Numbered from the stretch's first letter, positions 1-9,387 are shown. The stretch is DNA of 64,000 nucleotides from Streptococcus oralis subsp. dentisani (GCF_002096335.1 NZ_NCUW01000030.1:310001-374000); one strand, 5' to 3'. Notes: generated by a model from the letters alone, not told the origin. Numbers and translations: made by a program.

Positions 1-1361
1 GTATTAGTCGTGTAAATGGCCAGATGATCAATCTTTCTGTCTTGCGTACAATTGGGCAGCACCTTGTGGATATTCATGGTCAACATGACCAAGAAGAATT
101 AATGCGTCCACAGCTTCACATCCAGATGTTGGATGAGTTTGGTGATGCAGCATTTTTGGAGTTAAAACAAGCCTATCAGACAAGCTTTGACGCCTATCGC
201 AAAATGCGTAAACAAGTTCTTGAAGTCAAGAAAAATCAGCAGGAACACAAGTCTCGCATTGAGATGTTGGAATTTCAAATGGCAGAGATTGAGGCAGCGA
301 ACTTGCAGGCTGGTGAAGACTTGGCTCTCAACCAAGAACGAGATAAACTCCTCAATCACAAGAATATAGCGGATACCTTGACAAATGCCTACACTATGTT
401 GGACAATGAGGAATTCTCCAGCCTAGCAAATGTCCGTTCCGCCATGAATGACATGGAAAGTGTCGAAGAATTCGACCCTGAATACCGTGAAATTTCAAGC
501 TCTCTATCAGAGACCTACTATGTTTTAGAAGATATTACCAAGCGTTTGGAAGATATCATTGAAGATTTAGATTTTGATGGCAATCGCCTCATGCAGGTTG
601 AAAATCGCTTAGACCTTCTGAATACTATTACCCGCAAGTATGGTGGGACTGTAGACGATGTCTTGCTTTACTTTGCTAAAATTACAGATGAATACAATCT
701 CTTGACTGGAAATAACCTTTCTTCTGAAGACATGGAAGCAGAGCTTAAGAAATTGGAAGTCAATCTAGTTGATTTGGCTGGTCAGCTTGCATCTGCTCGC
801 CATGACTTGGCCCAGCAGCTCGAAGCAGAGATTAAGCAAGAACTGCAAGATCTCTATATGGAAAAGGCACAGTTTCAGGTTCGCTTTAGTAAGGGCAAAT
901 TCAGTCGTGAAGGAAATGAAACAGTTGAGTTTTACATTTCAACCAACCCTGGCGAAGACCTTAAACCCTTGGTCAAGGTTGCATCTGGTGGGGAATTGTC
1001 TCGTCTCATGCTAGCTATCAAGTCTGCCTTTTCTCGTAAGGAAGGTAAGACCAGTATTGTCTTTGATGAGGTGGATACGGGAGTTTCAGGTCGTGTGGCC
1101 CAAGCTATTGCGCAGAAGATTCATAAGATTGGCCAGCATGGTCAAGTTTTAGCAATTTCTCATCTACCACAAGTGATTGCCATTGCGGACTACCAGTTCT
1201 TTATTGAAAAGATTAGTGACGAACATTCAACTGTTTCTACGGTTCGTCTCTTAACTTTAGAAGAGCGAGTAGAGGAAGTCGCTAAAATGTTGGCTGGGGA
1301 AAATGTAACCGAAGCGGCCCTTACCCAAGCCAGAGAATTATTGCAAACGAGGGAGAAATAA
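1..1361 (+). CDS. recN: DNA repair protein RecN, 3' part
   Basis: The reading frame enters from the left edge (first full codon at position 3) and gives about 452 residues, so roughly the first 100 residues of this family of about 550, including Walker A, lie outside. RecN is an SMC-like ATPase that acts at double-strand breaks. The visible part begins near VNGQ and GQHLVDIHGQHDQ, continues through a Glu/Lys-rich coiled coil, and ends with the ATPase signature VASGGELSRLMLA and the Walker B segment SIVFDEVDTGVSG, followed by AISHLPQV. The stop codon directly abuts the next start codon, so the two genes are probably co-transcribed. Confidence 0.96.
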   Translation, partial: ISRVNGQMINLSVLRTIGQHLVDIHGQHDQEELMRPQLHIQMLDEFGDAAFLELKQAYQTSFDAYRKMRKQVLEVKKNQQEHKSRIEMLEFQMAEIEAANLQAGEDLALNQERDKLLNHKNIADTLTNAYTMLDNEEFSSLANVRSAMNDMESVEEFDPEYREISSSLSETYYVLEDITKRLEDIIEDLDFDGNRLMQVENRLDLLNTITRKYGGTVDDVLLYFAKITDEYNLLTGNNLSSEDMEAELKKLEVNLVDLAGQLASARHDLAQQLEAEIKQELQDLYMEKAQFQVRFSKGKFSREGNETVEFYISTNPGEDLKPLVKVASGGELSRLMLAIKSAFSRKEGKTSIVFDEVDTGVSGRVAQAIAQKIHKIGQHGQVLAISHLPQVIAIADYQFFIEKISDEHSTVSTVRLLTLEERVEEVAKMLAGENVTEAALTQARELLQTREK

Positions 1362-2090
1362 ATGACAGACTATTATGTAATTGGAGATGTTCACGGGAAA
1401 GCAGGCATGCTGGAAGACCTTCTCAAAACATGGGATGGTCGCACCCAGTTGCTTTTTCTAGGGGATTTGATTGACCGAGGTGAAGATAGCCGCCGTGTTC
1501 TAGAAATGGTCAAGGACTTGGTGGACAATCATGGAGCGATCTGTCTATCAGGCAACCACGAGTATATGTTTTTAACTTGGTTGGACAATCCCGAAGAAAG
1601 CTATGACCACTATCGTCGAAATGGTGGTGATACAACCATTAACTCGATCCTAGGTCGTCCCTTGGATGCACCTGTGGATGCAGTTGAAGACGCTAAACGT
1701 GTTGAGACGGAAGCAGCAGATTTAGTCGAATTTATTCGTCAGATGCCTTTTGTCTTTGAGACAGATAAGTATATCTTTGTCCATGCTGGTATTGATTTGA
1801 CCTTGGATGATTGGCATGAAACAACTGATTACAAGAAAGTTTGGCTCAGAAAACCGTTCCACGAAGCTGAAAATCATACCGGGAAAACCATTGTCTTTGG
1901 GCATACACCAGTTTATGGTTTGCTGAAGCAAGACCGAGGTACTGCTGAGCTTTGGATTACAGAAGATGGCAAGATTGGCATGGATGGAGGAGCTGTCTAC
2001 GGTGGTGTCCTTCATGGGATTGTCTTTACTGACCAAGGCATGACAGAGCACTATTTTATTGAAAATGACGGCTTTGTCGCCGAAGATTAG
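1362..2090 (+). CDS. Metallophosphoesterase of the serine/threonine phosphatase type
   Basis: The 242-residue protein carries the full calcineurin-like metal-binding series: GDVHG near the N-terminus, GDLIDRG, GNHE, HAG and FGHT, in the order seen in PrpA/ApaH-like phosphatases. These residues coordinate two divalent metals for phosphoester hydrolysis. The substrate cannot be told from sequence; a protein phosphatase or a nucleotide phosphatase are both possible. The ATG follows the recN stop codon without a gap, and a GGGAGA ribosome binding site lies inside the end of recN, which indicates coupling. There is no signal peptide, so it is cytoplasmic. Confidence 0.85.
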   Translation: MTDYYVIGDVHGKAGMLEDLLKTWDGRTQLLFLGDLIDRGEDSRRVLEMVKDLVDNHGAICLSGNHEYMFLTWLDNPEESYDHYRRNGGDTTINSILGRPLDAPVDAVEDAKRVETEAADLVEFIRQMPFVFETDKYIFVHAGIDLTLDDWHETTDYKKVWLRKPFHEAENHTGKTIVFGHTPVYGLLKQDRGTAELWITEDGKIGMDGGAVYGGVLHGIVFTDQGMTEHYFIENDGFVAED

Positions 2091-2111
2091 TACTCCTAGA
2101 AGGGTATGGTC

Positions 2112-2140
2112 TTGTCAAAATGTTAAAAACAATTTATAAT
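2112..2140 (+). promoter_or_regulatory. lepA promoter inside an inverted repeat
   Basis: TTGTCA (2112-2117) and TATAAT (2135-2140) are separated by 17 bases. A perfect 7-base inverted repeat, AGGGTAT (2101-2107) and ATACCCT (2147-2153), brackets the promoter. Confidence 0.75.
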
Positions 2141-2168
2141 TAATAGATACCCTGAAAGGAAGAGCAGC

Positions 2169-3992
2169 ATGAACTTAGAAGAATTAAAGAAAAGACAGGA
2201 GAAGATTCGAAACTTCTCTATTATCGCCCATATTGACCACGGAAAGTCAACGCTGGCGGACCGCATTTTGGAAAAGACGGAGACGGTTTCTAGTCGTGAA
2301 ATGCAAGCCCAACTTCTGGATAGCATGGATTTAGAACGAGAACGTGGGATTACCATTAAGCTTAATGCTATTGAGCTCAATTATACTGCTAAAGACGGTG
2401 AGACCTACATTTTCCACCTGATTGACACACCTGGGCACGTGGACTTTACCTATGAAGTGTCGCGTTCGCTAGCAGCCTGTGAAGGGGCGATTTTGGTGGT
2501 CGATGCAGCCCAAGGGATTGAGGCTCAGACGCTTGCCAATGTTTATCTAGCCTTGGACAATGATTTGGAAATTCTTCCAGTTATTAATAAGATTGACCTA
2601 CCAGCAGCCGATCCTGAGCGCGTTCGTACAGAGATTGAGGATGTCATTGGACTGGATGCCAGTGAAGCTGTCTTAGCTTCTGCCAAGGCTGGTATTGGTA
2701 TCGAAGAGATTCTTGAGCAAATCGTTGAAAAAGTACCAGCACCAACAGGTGATGTAACGGCGCCACTCAAGGCCTTGATTTTTGACTCTGTCTACGATGC
2801 TTACCGTGGGGTTATCCTCCAAGTTCGTGTCATGGATGGGGTAGTCAAACCTGGCGATAAGATTCAGCTCATGAGCAATGGCAAGACCTTTGATGTGACT
2901 GAGGTCGGAATTTTCACGCCGAAAGCAGTCGGGCGTGATTTCCTAGCGACAGGTGACGTTGGTTATATTGCTGCTTCTATCAAGACGGTTCAAGACACGC
3001 GTGTCGGAGATACAGTGACCCTAGCCAGCAATCCTGCAGCTGAACCGCTAGATGGGTACAAGCAGATGAATCCTATGGTTTTTGCGGGTCTTTACCCAAT
3101 CGAATCAAACAAGTACAATGACCTGCGTGAAGCCCTTGAAAAATTGCAGCTCAACGATGCGAGTCTTCAATTTGAACCTGAAACATCGCAGGCGCTGGGA
3201 TTTGGTTTCCGTTGTGGTTTCCTTGGACTTCTTCATATGGATGTTATCCAAGAGCGTTTAGAGCGTGAGTTTAACATTGACCTCATCATGACAGCTCCAT
3301 CTGTTATCTATAAGGTTAACCAAACTGACGGTGAGTCTATGGATGTATCTAACCCATCAGAATTCCCAGACCCAACTAAGATTGCGACCATTGAAGAACC
3401 TTATGTCAAGGCTCAGATTATGGTACCACAGGAGTTTGTTGGGGCAGTAATGGAATTGGCTCAACGCAAACGTGGGGACTTTGTGACCATGGATTATATT
3501 GATGACAATCGTGTGAATGTCATCTATCAAATCCCACTTGCTGAAATTGTCTTTGACTTTTTTGATAAGCTCAAGTCTTCGACACGTGGTTACGCTAGCT
3601 TTGACTACGAATTATCAGAGTATCGCCCATCTAAGCTGGTCAAAATGGACATCCTTCTCAATGGTGATAAGGTGGATGCCCTCAGCTTTATCGTTCACAA
3701 GGATTTTGCCTACGAACGTGGGAAACTCATCGTTGATAAGCTCAAGAAAATCATCCCTCGTCAACAGTTTGAGGTGCCAATTCAAGCAGCTATTGGACAC
3801 AAGATTGTGGCTCGTACGGATATCAAGGCCCTTCGTAAAAACGTACTTGCCAAGTGTTATGGTGGTGACGTTTCTCGTAAACGCAAACTCCTTGAAAAAC
3901 AAAAAGCTGGTAAGAAACGCATGAAGGCTATCGGATCAGTAGAAGTTCCACAAGAAGCCTTCCTCAGCGTCTTGAGCATGGATGAAGAATAG
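2169..3992 (+). CDS. lepA: Elongation factor 4 (LepA), ribosome back-translocating GTPase
   Basis: This 607-residue translational GTPase has the length typical of LepA/EF4. The G1 motif AHIDHGKS is at residues 20-27, followed by RGITIK (G2), DTPGH (G3), NKID (G4) and SAK (G5). The C-terminal domain carries the LepA-specific basic end ([16 protein letters not shown]) in place of the EF-G domain IV. It acts on stalled or mistranslocated ribosomes in the cytoplasm. The ATG at 2169 follows GAAAGGAAGAG. The gene has its own promoter and a strong terminator, so it is a single transcription unit. Confidence 0.97.
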   Translation: MNLEELKKRQEKIRNFSIIAHIDHGKSTLADRILEKTETVSSREMQAQLLDSMDLERERGITIKLNAIELNYTAKDGETYIFHLIDTPGHVDFTYEVSRSLAACEGAILVVDAAQGIEAQTLANVYLALDNDLEILPVINKIDLPAADPERVRTEIEDVIGLDASEAVLASAKAGIGIEEILEQIVEKVPAPTGDVTAPLKALIFDSVYDAYRGVILQVRVMDGVVKPGDKIQLMSNGKTFDVTEVGIFTPKAVGRDFLATGDVGYIAASIKTVQDTRVGDTVTLASNPAAEPLDGYKQMNPMVFAGLYPIESNKYNDLREALEKLQLNDASLQFEPETSQALGFGFRCGFLGLLHMDVIQERLEREFNIDLIMTAPSVIYKVNQTDGESMDVSNPSEFPDPTKIATIEEPYVKAQIMVPQEFVGAVMELAQRKRGDFVTMDYIDDNRVNVIYQIPLAEIVFDFFDKLKSSTRGYASFDYELSEYRPSKLVKMDILLNGDKVDALSFIVHKDFAYERGKLIVDKLKKIIPRQQFEVPIQAAIGHKIVARTDIKALRKNVLAKCYGGDVSRKRKLLEKQKAGKKRMKAIGSVEVPQEAFLSVLSMDEE

Positions 3993-3998
3993 AAATAG

Positions 3999-4030
3999 AA
4001 AACTCTTGAAGATTTTTCAAGAGTTTTTTC
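3999..4030 (+). terminator. Rho-independent terminator of lepA
   Basis: AACTCTTGAA (4001-4010) pairs with TTCAAGAGTT (4016-4025) around a 5-base loop and runs into a T tract. Confidence 0.9.
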
Positions 4031-4113
4031 TATTTTTGATAAACGCAAGCTATCAAATGCGAAAGCTTAATAAATGTAAAAATCAGATTATCATGTCTTC
4101 TTTTTATGATTTT

Positions 4114-4121
4114 TACGAATA
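4114..4121 (+). promoter_or_regulatory. SigX (ComX) competence box of dprA
   Basis: TACGAATA, the streptococcal late-competence (cin/com) box, lies 34 bases upstream of the dprA start and is preceded by T-rich sequence (TTTTTATGATTTT), as is usual for SigX promoters. No convincing sigma-70 promoter is seen here, so dprA should be induced in competent cells. Confidence 0.88.
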
Positions 4122-4154
4122 GATAGATGAGTAGCAAAAGAAATGGAGTTGTAT

Positions 4155-5003
4155 ATGAAAATCACAAACTATGAGATTTACAAATTAAGAAAAGCAGGTT
4201 TGACCAATCAACAGATTTTAACTGTCCTTGAATATGACGAGACTGTGGAGGAGGAACTTTTGTTAGGGGATATTGCTGAAATCTCTAGTTGCCGCAATCC
4301 TGCTGTCTTTATGGAACGCTATTTCCAGATAGATGATGTGCAGTTGGAGAAGGAGTTTCAAAAATTCCCATCTTTCTCGATTCTAGACGACTGTTATCCT
4401 TGGGATCTGAGTGAGATTTATGACCCTCCAGCTCTTTTGTTTTACAAAGGGAATCTGGATTTATTGAAATTTCCCAAGGTTGCTCTTGTAGGGAGTCGTT
4501 CTTGTTCGAGCCAAGGGGCAAAGTCGGTCCAGAAAATTATCCAAGGTTTAGAAAACGAGTTAATCGTGGTTAGTGGCTTAGCAAAAGGAATCGATACCGC
4601 TGCCCATATGGCTGCGCTCCAGAATGGAGGGAGAACGATTGCTGTCATTGGAACAGGATTGGATGTTTTTTATCCACGTGCTAATAAACGCTTGCAGGAC
4701 TACATTGGAAATCATCATCTAGTGCTAAGTGAGTACGGTCCAGGTGAAGAACCCTTGAAATTTCACTTTCCAGCTCGTAATCGCATCATTGCTGGCCTTT
4801 GCCGTGGTGTGATCGTTGCAGAGGCAAGGATGCGTTCTGGTAGTCTTATTACCTGTGAGCGAGCTATGGAAGAAGGACGCGATGTTTTTGCCATTCCAGG
4901 GGACATTCTTGATGGCCATTCAGATGGCTGTCATCACTTGATCCAAGAGGGAGCAAAACTGATTACAAGTGGTCAGGATGTGCTAGCTGAGTTTGAATTT
5001 TAA
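4155..5003 (+). CDS. dprA: DNA processing protein DprA (RecA loader in transformation)
   Basis: The 282-residue product matches the length and sequence of streptococcal DprA. DprA binds incoming single-stranded DNA, loads RecA, and in pneumococcus also switches competence off. Visible signatures are the extended Rossmann fold motifs VALVGSRSCSSQGAKSV, VSGLAKGIDTAAH, GTGLDVFYP and FPARNRIIAGL. The start at 4155 is chosen over an in-frame ATG at 4143 because GGAG (4145-4148) lies 6 bases before it and the family begins MKITNYEIYKL. A SigX box controls it. A SAM-like N-terminal region (residues 1-80) precedes the Rossmann fold. Confidence 0.97.
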   Translation: MKITNYEIYKLRKAGLTNQQILTVLEYDETVEEELLLGDIAEISSCRNPAVFMERYFQIDDVQLEKEFQKFPSFSILDDCYPWDLSEIYDPPALLFYKGNLDLLKFPKVALVGSRSCSSQGAKSVQKIIQGLENELIVVSGLAKGIDTAAHMAALQNGGRTIAVIGTGLDVFYPRANKRLQDYIGNHHLVLSEYGPGEEPLKFHFPARNRIIAGLCRGVIVAEARMRSGSLITCERAMEEGRDVFAIPGDILDGHSDGCHHLIQEGAKLITSGQDVLAEFEF

Positions 5004-5056
5004 GGAGAAATTGTTCATTCAGATAAACTTTTCTTCTATACTATAGGAGTTAAGTC

Positions 5057-5085
5057 TTGACAGGTCTTTAAAAATGGTTTACACT
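5057..5085 (+). promoter_or_regulatory. topA promoter
   Basis: TTGACA (5057-5062) and TACACT (5080-5085) are 17 bases apart, 36 bases upstream of the topA start codon. Confidence 0.65.
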
Positions 5086-5120
5086 TTATAAAGTTTATTA
5101 CTTTGAAAAGGTGTGATAGT

Positions 5121-7208
5121 GTGGCTACGGCAACAAAGAAGAAAAAATCAACAGTTAAGAAAAATCTAGTCATCGTGGAGTCGCCTGCCAAGGCGAAAAC
5201 GATTGAGAAATATCTAGGACGCAATTACAAGGTTCTAGCCAGTGTCGGACATATCCGAGATTTGAAAAAATCCAGTATGTCAGTTGACATCGAAAACAAC
5301 TATGAACCGCAATATATCAATATCCGAGGAAAAGGTCCTCTCATCAATGATCTGAAAAAAGAAGCCAAAAAGGCCAATAAAGTCTTTCTGGCAAGTGACC
5401 CGGACCGTGAAGGAGAAGCGATTTCCTGGCATTTAGCTCATATTCTCGATCTGGATGAAAATGATGCCAACCGTGTGGTCTTTAATGAAATCACCAAGGA
5501 TGCAGTGAAAAACGCTTTTAAAGAACCTCGCAAGATTGATATGGACTTGGTCGATGCCCAACAAGCTCGTCGTGTCTTGGACCGTTTGGTAGGCTATTCG
5601 ATTTCGCCAATTTTGTGGAAAAAAGTCAAGAAGGGCTTATCAGCAGGACGCGTGCAGTCTGTAGCTCTTAAGCTCATCATTGACCGTGAAAATGAAATCA
5701 ATGCCTTTCAACCAGAGGAATACTGGACAATTGATGGTGTCTTTAAGAAGGGAACCAAGCAATTTCAAGCTTCTTTCTATGGTATGAATGGTAAAAAGAT
5801 GAAATTGACCACCAATGAAGAGGTCAAAGAAGTCTTGTCCCATCTAACGAGTAAAGATTTTACAGTGGATCAGGTAGATAAGAAAGAACGCAAACGCAAT
5901 GCGCCCCTACCTTATACGACCTCAACCATGCAAATGGATGCTGCCAACAAAATCAATTTCCGTACTCGTAAGACCATGATGGTTGCTCAACAGCTTTATG
6001 AAGGGATTAATATCGGTACAGGCGTACAAGGTTTGATTACCTATATGCGTACAGACTCGACCCGTATCAGTCCAGTAGCTCAGAATGAAGCGGCAAGCTA
6101 CATTAACGACCGTTTTGGTAGCAAGTATTCCAAGCATGGTAGCAAGGTCAAGAATGCCTCAGGTGCTCAAGATGCCCACGAAGCCATTCGTCCATCTAGC
6201 GTCTTTAACACACCAGAAAGCATCGCTAAGTACTTGGACAAAGACCAGCTCAAGCTCTATACCCTTATCTGGAACCGTTTTGTGGCTAGCCAGATGACGG
6301 GAGCTATCTTTGATACCATGGCTGTCAAGCTCTCTCAAAATGGGGTTCAGTTTGCGGCAAATGGTAGTCAAGTTAAGTTTGATGGTTATCTTGCTATCTA
6401 CAATGACTCTGACAAAAACAAGATGTTGCCTGACATGGCTGTTGGAGATGTGGTCAAACAGGTGAATAGCAAGCCAGAACAACATTTCACCCAACCACCT
6501 GCTCGCTATTCAGAAGCGACCCTTATCAAGACTTTGGAAGAAAATGGAGTTGGTCGTCCATCAACCTACGCACCAACTATTGAAACCATTCAGAAACGCT
6601 ATTATGTTCGTCTGGCAGCCAAACGCTTTGAACCAACTGAGTTGGGAGAAATTGTCAATAAACTCATTGTTGAATACTTCCCAGACATCGTAAACGTGAC
6701 TTTCACAGCTGAAATGGAAGGAAAACTGGATGATGTCGAAGTTGGAAAAGAACAGTGGCAACGTGTTATTGATGAATTTTATAAACCATTCTCCAAAGAA
6801 GTAGCCAAGGCTGAAGCTGAAATGGAAAAAATTCAGATTAAGGATGAGCCAGCTGGGTTTGACTGTGAGGTCTGTGGTAGTCCAATGGTGATTAAATTAG
6901 GACGTTTTGGTAAATTCTATGCTTGTAGCAATTTCCCAGACTGTCGCCATACGCAAGCGATTGTTAAGGAGATTGGTGTTGAGTGCCCAAGCTGCCATCA
7001 AGGACAAATCATTGAGCGCAAAACCAAACGCAATCGTATCTTCTATGGTTGCAATCGCTATCCAGAATGTGAATTTACTTCGTGGGACAAACCAATTGGA
7101 CGGGATTGTCCAAAATGTGGTCACTTCCTTGTGGAGAAGAAAGTCCGTGGTGGTGGCAAACAGATTGTGTGTAGTAATGGCGACTACGAAGAGGAAAAAA
7201 TCAAATAA
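5121..7208 (+). CDS. topA: DNA topoisomerase I
   Basis: The type IA topoisomerase relaxes negative supercoils. The 695-residue protein begins with a basic linker, then the TOPRIM domain ([17 protein letters not shown], acidic triad in SDPDREGEA), the active-site tyrosine in [10 protein letters not shown] (about Tyr308), and three C-terminal zinc-ribbon-like Cys motifs ([37 protein letters not shown]). The GTG start at 5121 is preferred to an in-frame TTG at 5103 because AAAGG lies at the right distance before it and the family starts [10 protein letters not shown] promoter and a terminator bound the gene. Confidence 0.97.
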   Translation: MATATKKKKSTVKKNLVIVESPAKAKTIEKYLGRNYKVLASVGHIRDLKKSSMSVDIENNYEPQYINIRGKGPLINDLKKEAKKANKVFLASDPDREGEAISWHLAHILDLDENDANRVVFNEITKDAVKNAFKEPRKIDMDLVDAQQARRVLDRLVGYSISPILWKKVKKGLSAGRVQSVALKLIIDRENEINAFQPEEYWTIDGVFKKGTKQFQASFYGMNGKKMKLTTNEEVKEVLSHLTSKDFTVDQVDKKERKRNAPLPYTTSTMQMDAANKINFRTRKTMMVAQQLYEGINIGTGVQGLITYMRTDSTRISPVAQNEAASYINDRFGSKYSKHGSKVKNASGAQDAHEAIRPSSVFNTPESIAKYLDKDQLKLYTLIWNRFVASQMTGAIFDTMAVKLSQNGVQFAANGSQVKFDGYLAIYNDSDKNKMLPDMAVGDVVKQVNSKPEQHFTQPPARYSEATLIKTLEENGVGRPSTYAPTIETIQKRYYVRLAAKRFEPTELGEIVNKLIVEYFPDIVNVTFTAEMEGKLDDVEVGKEQWQRVIDEFYKPFSKEVAKAEAEMEKIQIKDEPAGFDCEVCGSPMVIKLGRFGKFYACSNFPDCRHTQAIVKEIGVECPSCHQGQIIERKTKRNRIFYGCNRYPECEFTSWDKPIGRDCPKCGHFLVEKKVRGGGKQIVCSNGDYEEEKIK

Positions 7209-7214
7209 AATACA

Positions 7215-7247
7215 GAGTCCTGAAAATAAATTTCAGGCTCTTTTTTT
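7215..7247 (+). terminator. Terminator of topA
   Basis: GAGTCCTGAAA (7215-7225) pairs with TTTCAGGCTC (7231-7240), with one bulged T, and is followed by seven T. Confidence 0.85.
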
Positions 7248-7316
7248 GTTGAGGCTTGACAAATTTCCCCCTTGTATGCGAAACTAGAGGAAGAGATAAT
7301 TTATCTAGGAGAAATC

Positions 7317-7676
7317 ATGCGTATCATTTACCTAAGCATTGGCTTTATTTCACTGGCCTTAGCTGTCATTGGAGTTGTCTTGCCACTTTTACCAACAACT
7401 CCCTTTCTTTTGTTAGCTATCGCTTGCTTTTCAAAATCTTCTAAGCGTTTTGAAAACTGGCTTTATCACACTAAGCTCTATCAGACTTATGTAGCTGACT
7501 TTCGCGAGACCAAGTCAATCGCGCGAGAACGCAAGAAAAAAATCATCGTATCTATCTATATCTTGATGGGAATTTCTATTTATTTTGCCCCTCTTTTGCC
7601 AGTCAAAATCGGTCTGGGAGCCCTGACTGTCTTTATCACCTATTATCTCTTTAAAGTCATTCCTGACAAAAAATAG
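7317..7676 (+). CDS. DUF454 (YbaN family) small inner-membrane protein
   Basis: The 119-residue product has two hydrophobic N-terminal stretches (IGFISLALAVIGVVLPLLPTT region) with the family hallmark PLLPTTPFLLLA, a short conserved amphipathic loop (FSKSSKRFENWLYHTKLYQ), a basic segment RERKKK, and two C-terminal membrane segments. The family is widespread and its function is unknown. ATG 7317 is chosen because AGGAGA (7307-7312) lies 4 bases upstream; an upstream in-frame TTG at 7272 has no ribosome binding site. It stands alone between the topA terminator and the cutC promoter. Confidence 0.85.
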   Translation: MRIIYLSIGFISLALAVIGVVLPLLPTTPFLLLAIACFSKSSKRFENWLYHTKLYQTYVADFRETKSIARERKKKIIVSIYILMGISIYFAPLLPVKIGLGALTVFITYYLFKVIPDKK

Positions 7677-7731
7677 ATAAAAATAGTAGTTATTTGCCTT
7701 GATAAAAATGAAAGCATATTTAAAACAATAT

Positions 7732-7740
7732 GATATAATA
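7732..7740 (+). promoter_or_regulatory. Extended -10 promoter of cutC
   Basis: TGATATAAT has the TGn extension plus a consensus -10 box. No good -35 box is visible at 17 bases. Confidence 0.6.
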
Positions 7741-7769
7741 AATTAAAAGTAATTTTCAAGGAGAATCAA

Positions 7770-8402
7770 ATGATTTACGAATTTTGTGCTGAAAATGTAA
7801 CTTTGCTTGAAAAAGCGATGCAGGCTGGAGCTCGTCGAATCGAACTTTGTGATAATTTAGCAGTTGGCGGGACAACACCAAGCTATGGCGTAACCAAGGC
7901 AGCAGTTGAACTGGCAGCTAACTACGATACGACCATCATGACCATGATTCGTCCACGTGGTGGCGACTTTGTTTATCATGATCTGGAAATTGCCATCATG
8001 CTAGAAGACATTCGTATAACTGCTCAAGCAGGTAGCCAAGGGGTCGTTTTTGGTGCTTTAACTGCTGATAAGAAGTTGGACAAGGATAATCTTGAGAAGC
8101 TGATTGCTGCATCAAAAGGAATGGAAATTGTCTTTCACATGGCCTTTGATGAATTAAGTGATGAAGAGCAATTGGAAGCTATTGACTGGCTCAGCCAAGC
8201 TGGTGTCACTCGTATCTTGACCCGTTCTGGTGTGTCTGGTGACTCTTTAGAGAAACGTTTCGCTCACTATCACAGAATTTTGGAACATGCTAAAGGTAAA
8301 ATTGAAATTCTACCAGGTGGGGGGATTGACCTTGACAACCGTCAAACCTTTATCGATCAGCTGGGCGTGACACAATTGCATGGAACCAAGGTTGTCTTTT
8401 AA
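7770..8402 (+). CDS. cutC: CutC family protein (copper homeostasis)
   Basis: The 210-residue TIM-barrel protein contains the CutC signatures ARRIELCDNLAVGGTTPS near residues 21-38 and MIRPRGGDF, with EILPGGGI near the C-terminus. CutC is linked to copper tolerance in some bacteria, but its biochemical role is unsettled, so a copper role is family knowledge rather than something seen here. Usual full length is 210-250 residues. An AAGGAG ribosome binding site lies 7 bases before ATG 7770. A hairpin follows directly. Confidence 0.9.
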   Translation: MIYEFCAENVTLLEKAMQAGARRIELCDNLAVGGTTPSYGVTKAAVELAANYDTTIMTMIRPRGGDFVYHDLEIAIMLEDIRITAQAGSQGVVFGALTADKKLDKDNLEKLIAASKGMEIVFHMAFDELSDEEQLEAIDWLSQAGVTRILTRSGVSGDSLEKRFAHYHRILEHAKGKIEILPGGGIDLDNRQTFIDQLGVTQLHGTKVVF

Positions 8403-8414
8403 AAAATAGAAAGG

Positions 8415-8440
8415 AACTGCTAGCTTTGGGTAGCAGTTTT
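8415..8440 (+). terminator. Hairpin between cutC and the MmcQ-like gene
   Basis: AACTGCTA (8415-8422) pairs with TAGCAGTT (8431-8438) and ends in four T. It may be a weak terminator for cutC. It also sits between the only AAAGGA ribosome binding site (8410-8415) and ATG 8446, so folding would bring them close together. Confidence 0.65.
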
Positions 8441-8445
8441 CACAT

Positions 8446-9102
8446 ATGTTTGAAATTTTTAAATCCTATCAATTTAATCAAGAAAAAGCTCGTGCCTATG
8501 GTTTTGTAGAGAATGGGGGAGTCTGGAGCTACAGGTGCCAGATTTTGGATGGAGACTTTGCCATGACAGTCTCCATCACTCCTGATAATGTGAGCTTTCA
8601 GGTTTTTGATCAGGAAACGGGTGACCTCTATCCTCAAGTACACATGGAAAGTATGCGGGGAAGTTTTGTCGGAAGTGTCCGTGAGGCTTGTTTGGAGATT
8701 CTTTACCAGATTCGGAAGGCTTGCTTTGATGTGCAGGATTTTATCTGCCCTCAGACTAAGCGTATCATGGCTCAAGTTCAGAAAAAGTATGGTAATCAGT
8801 TGGAGTATCTGTGGGAAAAGTCACCTGATACAGCTGTATTGCGTCATGAAGGCAATCAAAAGTGGTATGCTGTTTTGATGAGAATTCCATGGAATAAGCT
8901 GGAAAAGGGCAGAGAAGGACTAGTCGAAGCAGTCAACCTCAAACACGACCAAGTAGCTGACTTACTTTCAAAAAAAGGCATTTATCCAGCCTTTCATATG
9001 AACAAACGCTACTGGCTTAGTCTGGCACTTGATGATAGTTTGCTAGATGAAGAGGTGTTAGAACTCATCGAAAGAAGTTGGAACCTAACCGTGAAAAAAT
9101 AA
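8446..9102 (+). CDS. MmcQ/YjbR family protein
   Basis: The 218-residue protein has two parts. The C-terminal half (about residues 105-215) fits the MmcQ/YjbR fold: the KWYAVLMRIPWNKL strand, NLKHDQVADLL, and PAFHMNKRYWLSLALDD followed by the ELIERSWNL helix. This is a DNA-binding-like fold of unsettled function. The N-terminal half is the extra region found in longer streptococcal members. The family's role is unknown; some members sit next to antibiotic biosynthesis or regulatory genes. No ribosome binding site is at normal spacing; see the hairpin upstream. Confidence 0.75.
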   Translation: MFEIFKSYQFNQEKARAYGFVENGGVWSYRCQILDGDFAMTVSITPDNVSFQVFDQETGDLYPQVHMESMRGSFVGSVREACLEILYQIRKACFDVQDFICPQTKRIMAQVQKKYGNQLEYLWEKSPDTAVLRHEGNQKWYAVLMRIPWNKLEKGREGLVEAVNLKHDQVADLLSKKGIYPAFHMNKRYWLSLALDDSLLDEEVLELIERSWNLTVKK

Positions 9103-9159
9103 GGAAATTCGCTCGAGTTTTCAAATACTTTCAATTAGCAAAATATTCTTTACTGAAGA

Positions 9160-9174
9160 AATTTTCAGAAAATA
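9160..9174 (+). promoter_or_regulatory. CodY box upstream of the leucine operon
   Basis: AATTTTCAGAAAATA matches the CodY consensus AATTTTCWGAAAATT at 14 of 15 positions and ends 12 bases before the -35 box. CodY represses branched-chain amino acid genes when GTP and branched-chain amino acids are plentiful. Confidence 0.85.
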
Positions 9175-9186
9175 ATGGATTTTTTC

Positions 9187-9215
9187 TTGACAAGTGTTTT
9201 TAGCTATGCTAAAAT
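9187..9215 (+). promoter_or_regulatory. Promoter of the leucine operon
   Basis: TTGACA (9187-9192), 17-base spacer, TAAAAT (9210-9215) with a TG extension at 9207-9208. It drives the leader peptide and leuA. Confidence 0.88.
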
Positions 9216-9251
9216 ACTAAACAAGATATCAAACGAAGGAGAAAGTCAAAC

Positions 9252-9305
9252 ATGAAAACAGCTAAGTTTAATCAATTTGCTTTGTTGTTGAGGTACTCGG
9301 GCTAG
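9252..9305 (+). CDS. Leucine operon leader peptide
   Basis: A 17-codon frame reads MKTAKFNQFALLLRYSG with three consecutive TTG leucine codons near its end. AAGGAG (9236-9241) lies 10 bases before the ATG. It precedes alternative hairpins and a terminator, which is the layout of a ribosome-mediated attenuator: stalling at the Leu codons would favour the antiterminator and expression of leuA. It is too short for ordinary gene callers. Confidence 0.85.
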   Translation: MKTAKFNQFALLLRYSG

Positions 9306-9387
9306 TGCAAAAGCATTAGTCCTGTTTGGCTTACCAAGCGGGAGTAAATCAACATCTCGCTTGGGCTTCTAAGCGAGATGTTTTTTT
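9299..9387 (+). promoter_or_regulatory. Transcription attenuator of the leucine operon
   Basis: A 10-bp hairpin (9299-9308 with 9313-9322) overlaps the leader stop codon. CCAAGCG (9334-9340) can pair with CGCTTGG (9358-9364) as an antiterminator. That competes with a perfect 12-bp terminator stem, AACATCTCGCTT (9351-9362) with AAGCGAGATGTT (9371-9382), which ends in T residues. Confidence 0.87.

Noticed and set aside
5103..5120. TTG start for topA six codons upstream
   Set aside because: It has no ribosome binding site at proper spacing, and the family begins at the GTG at 5121.
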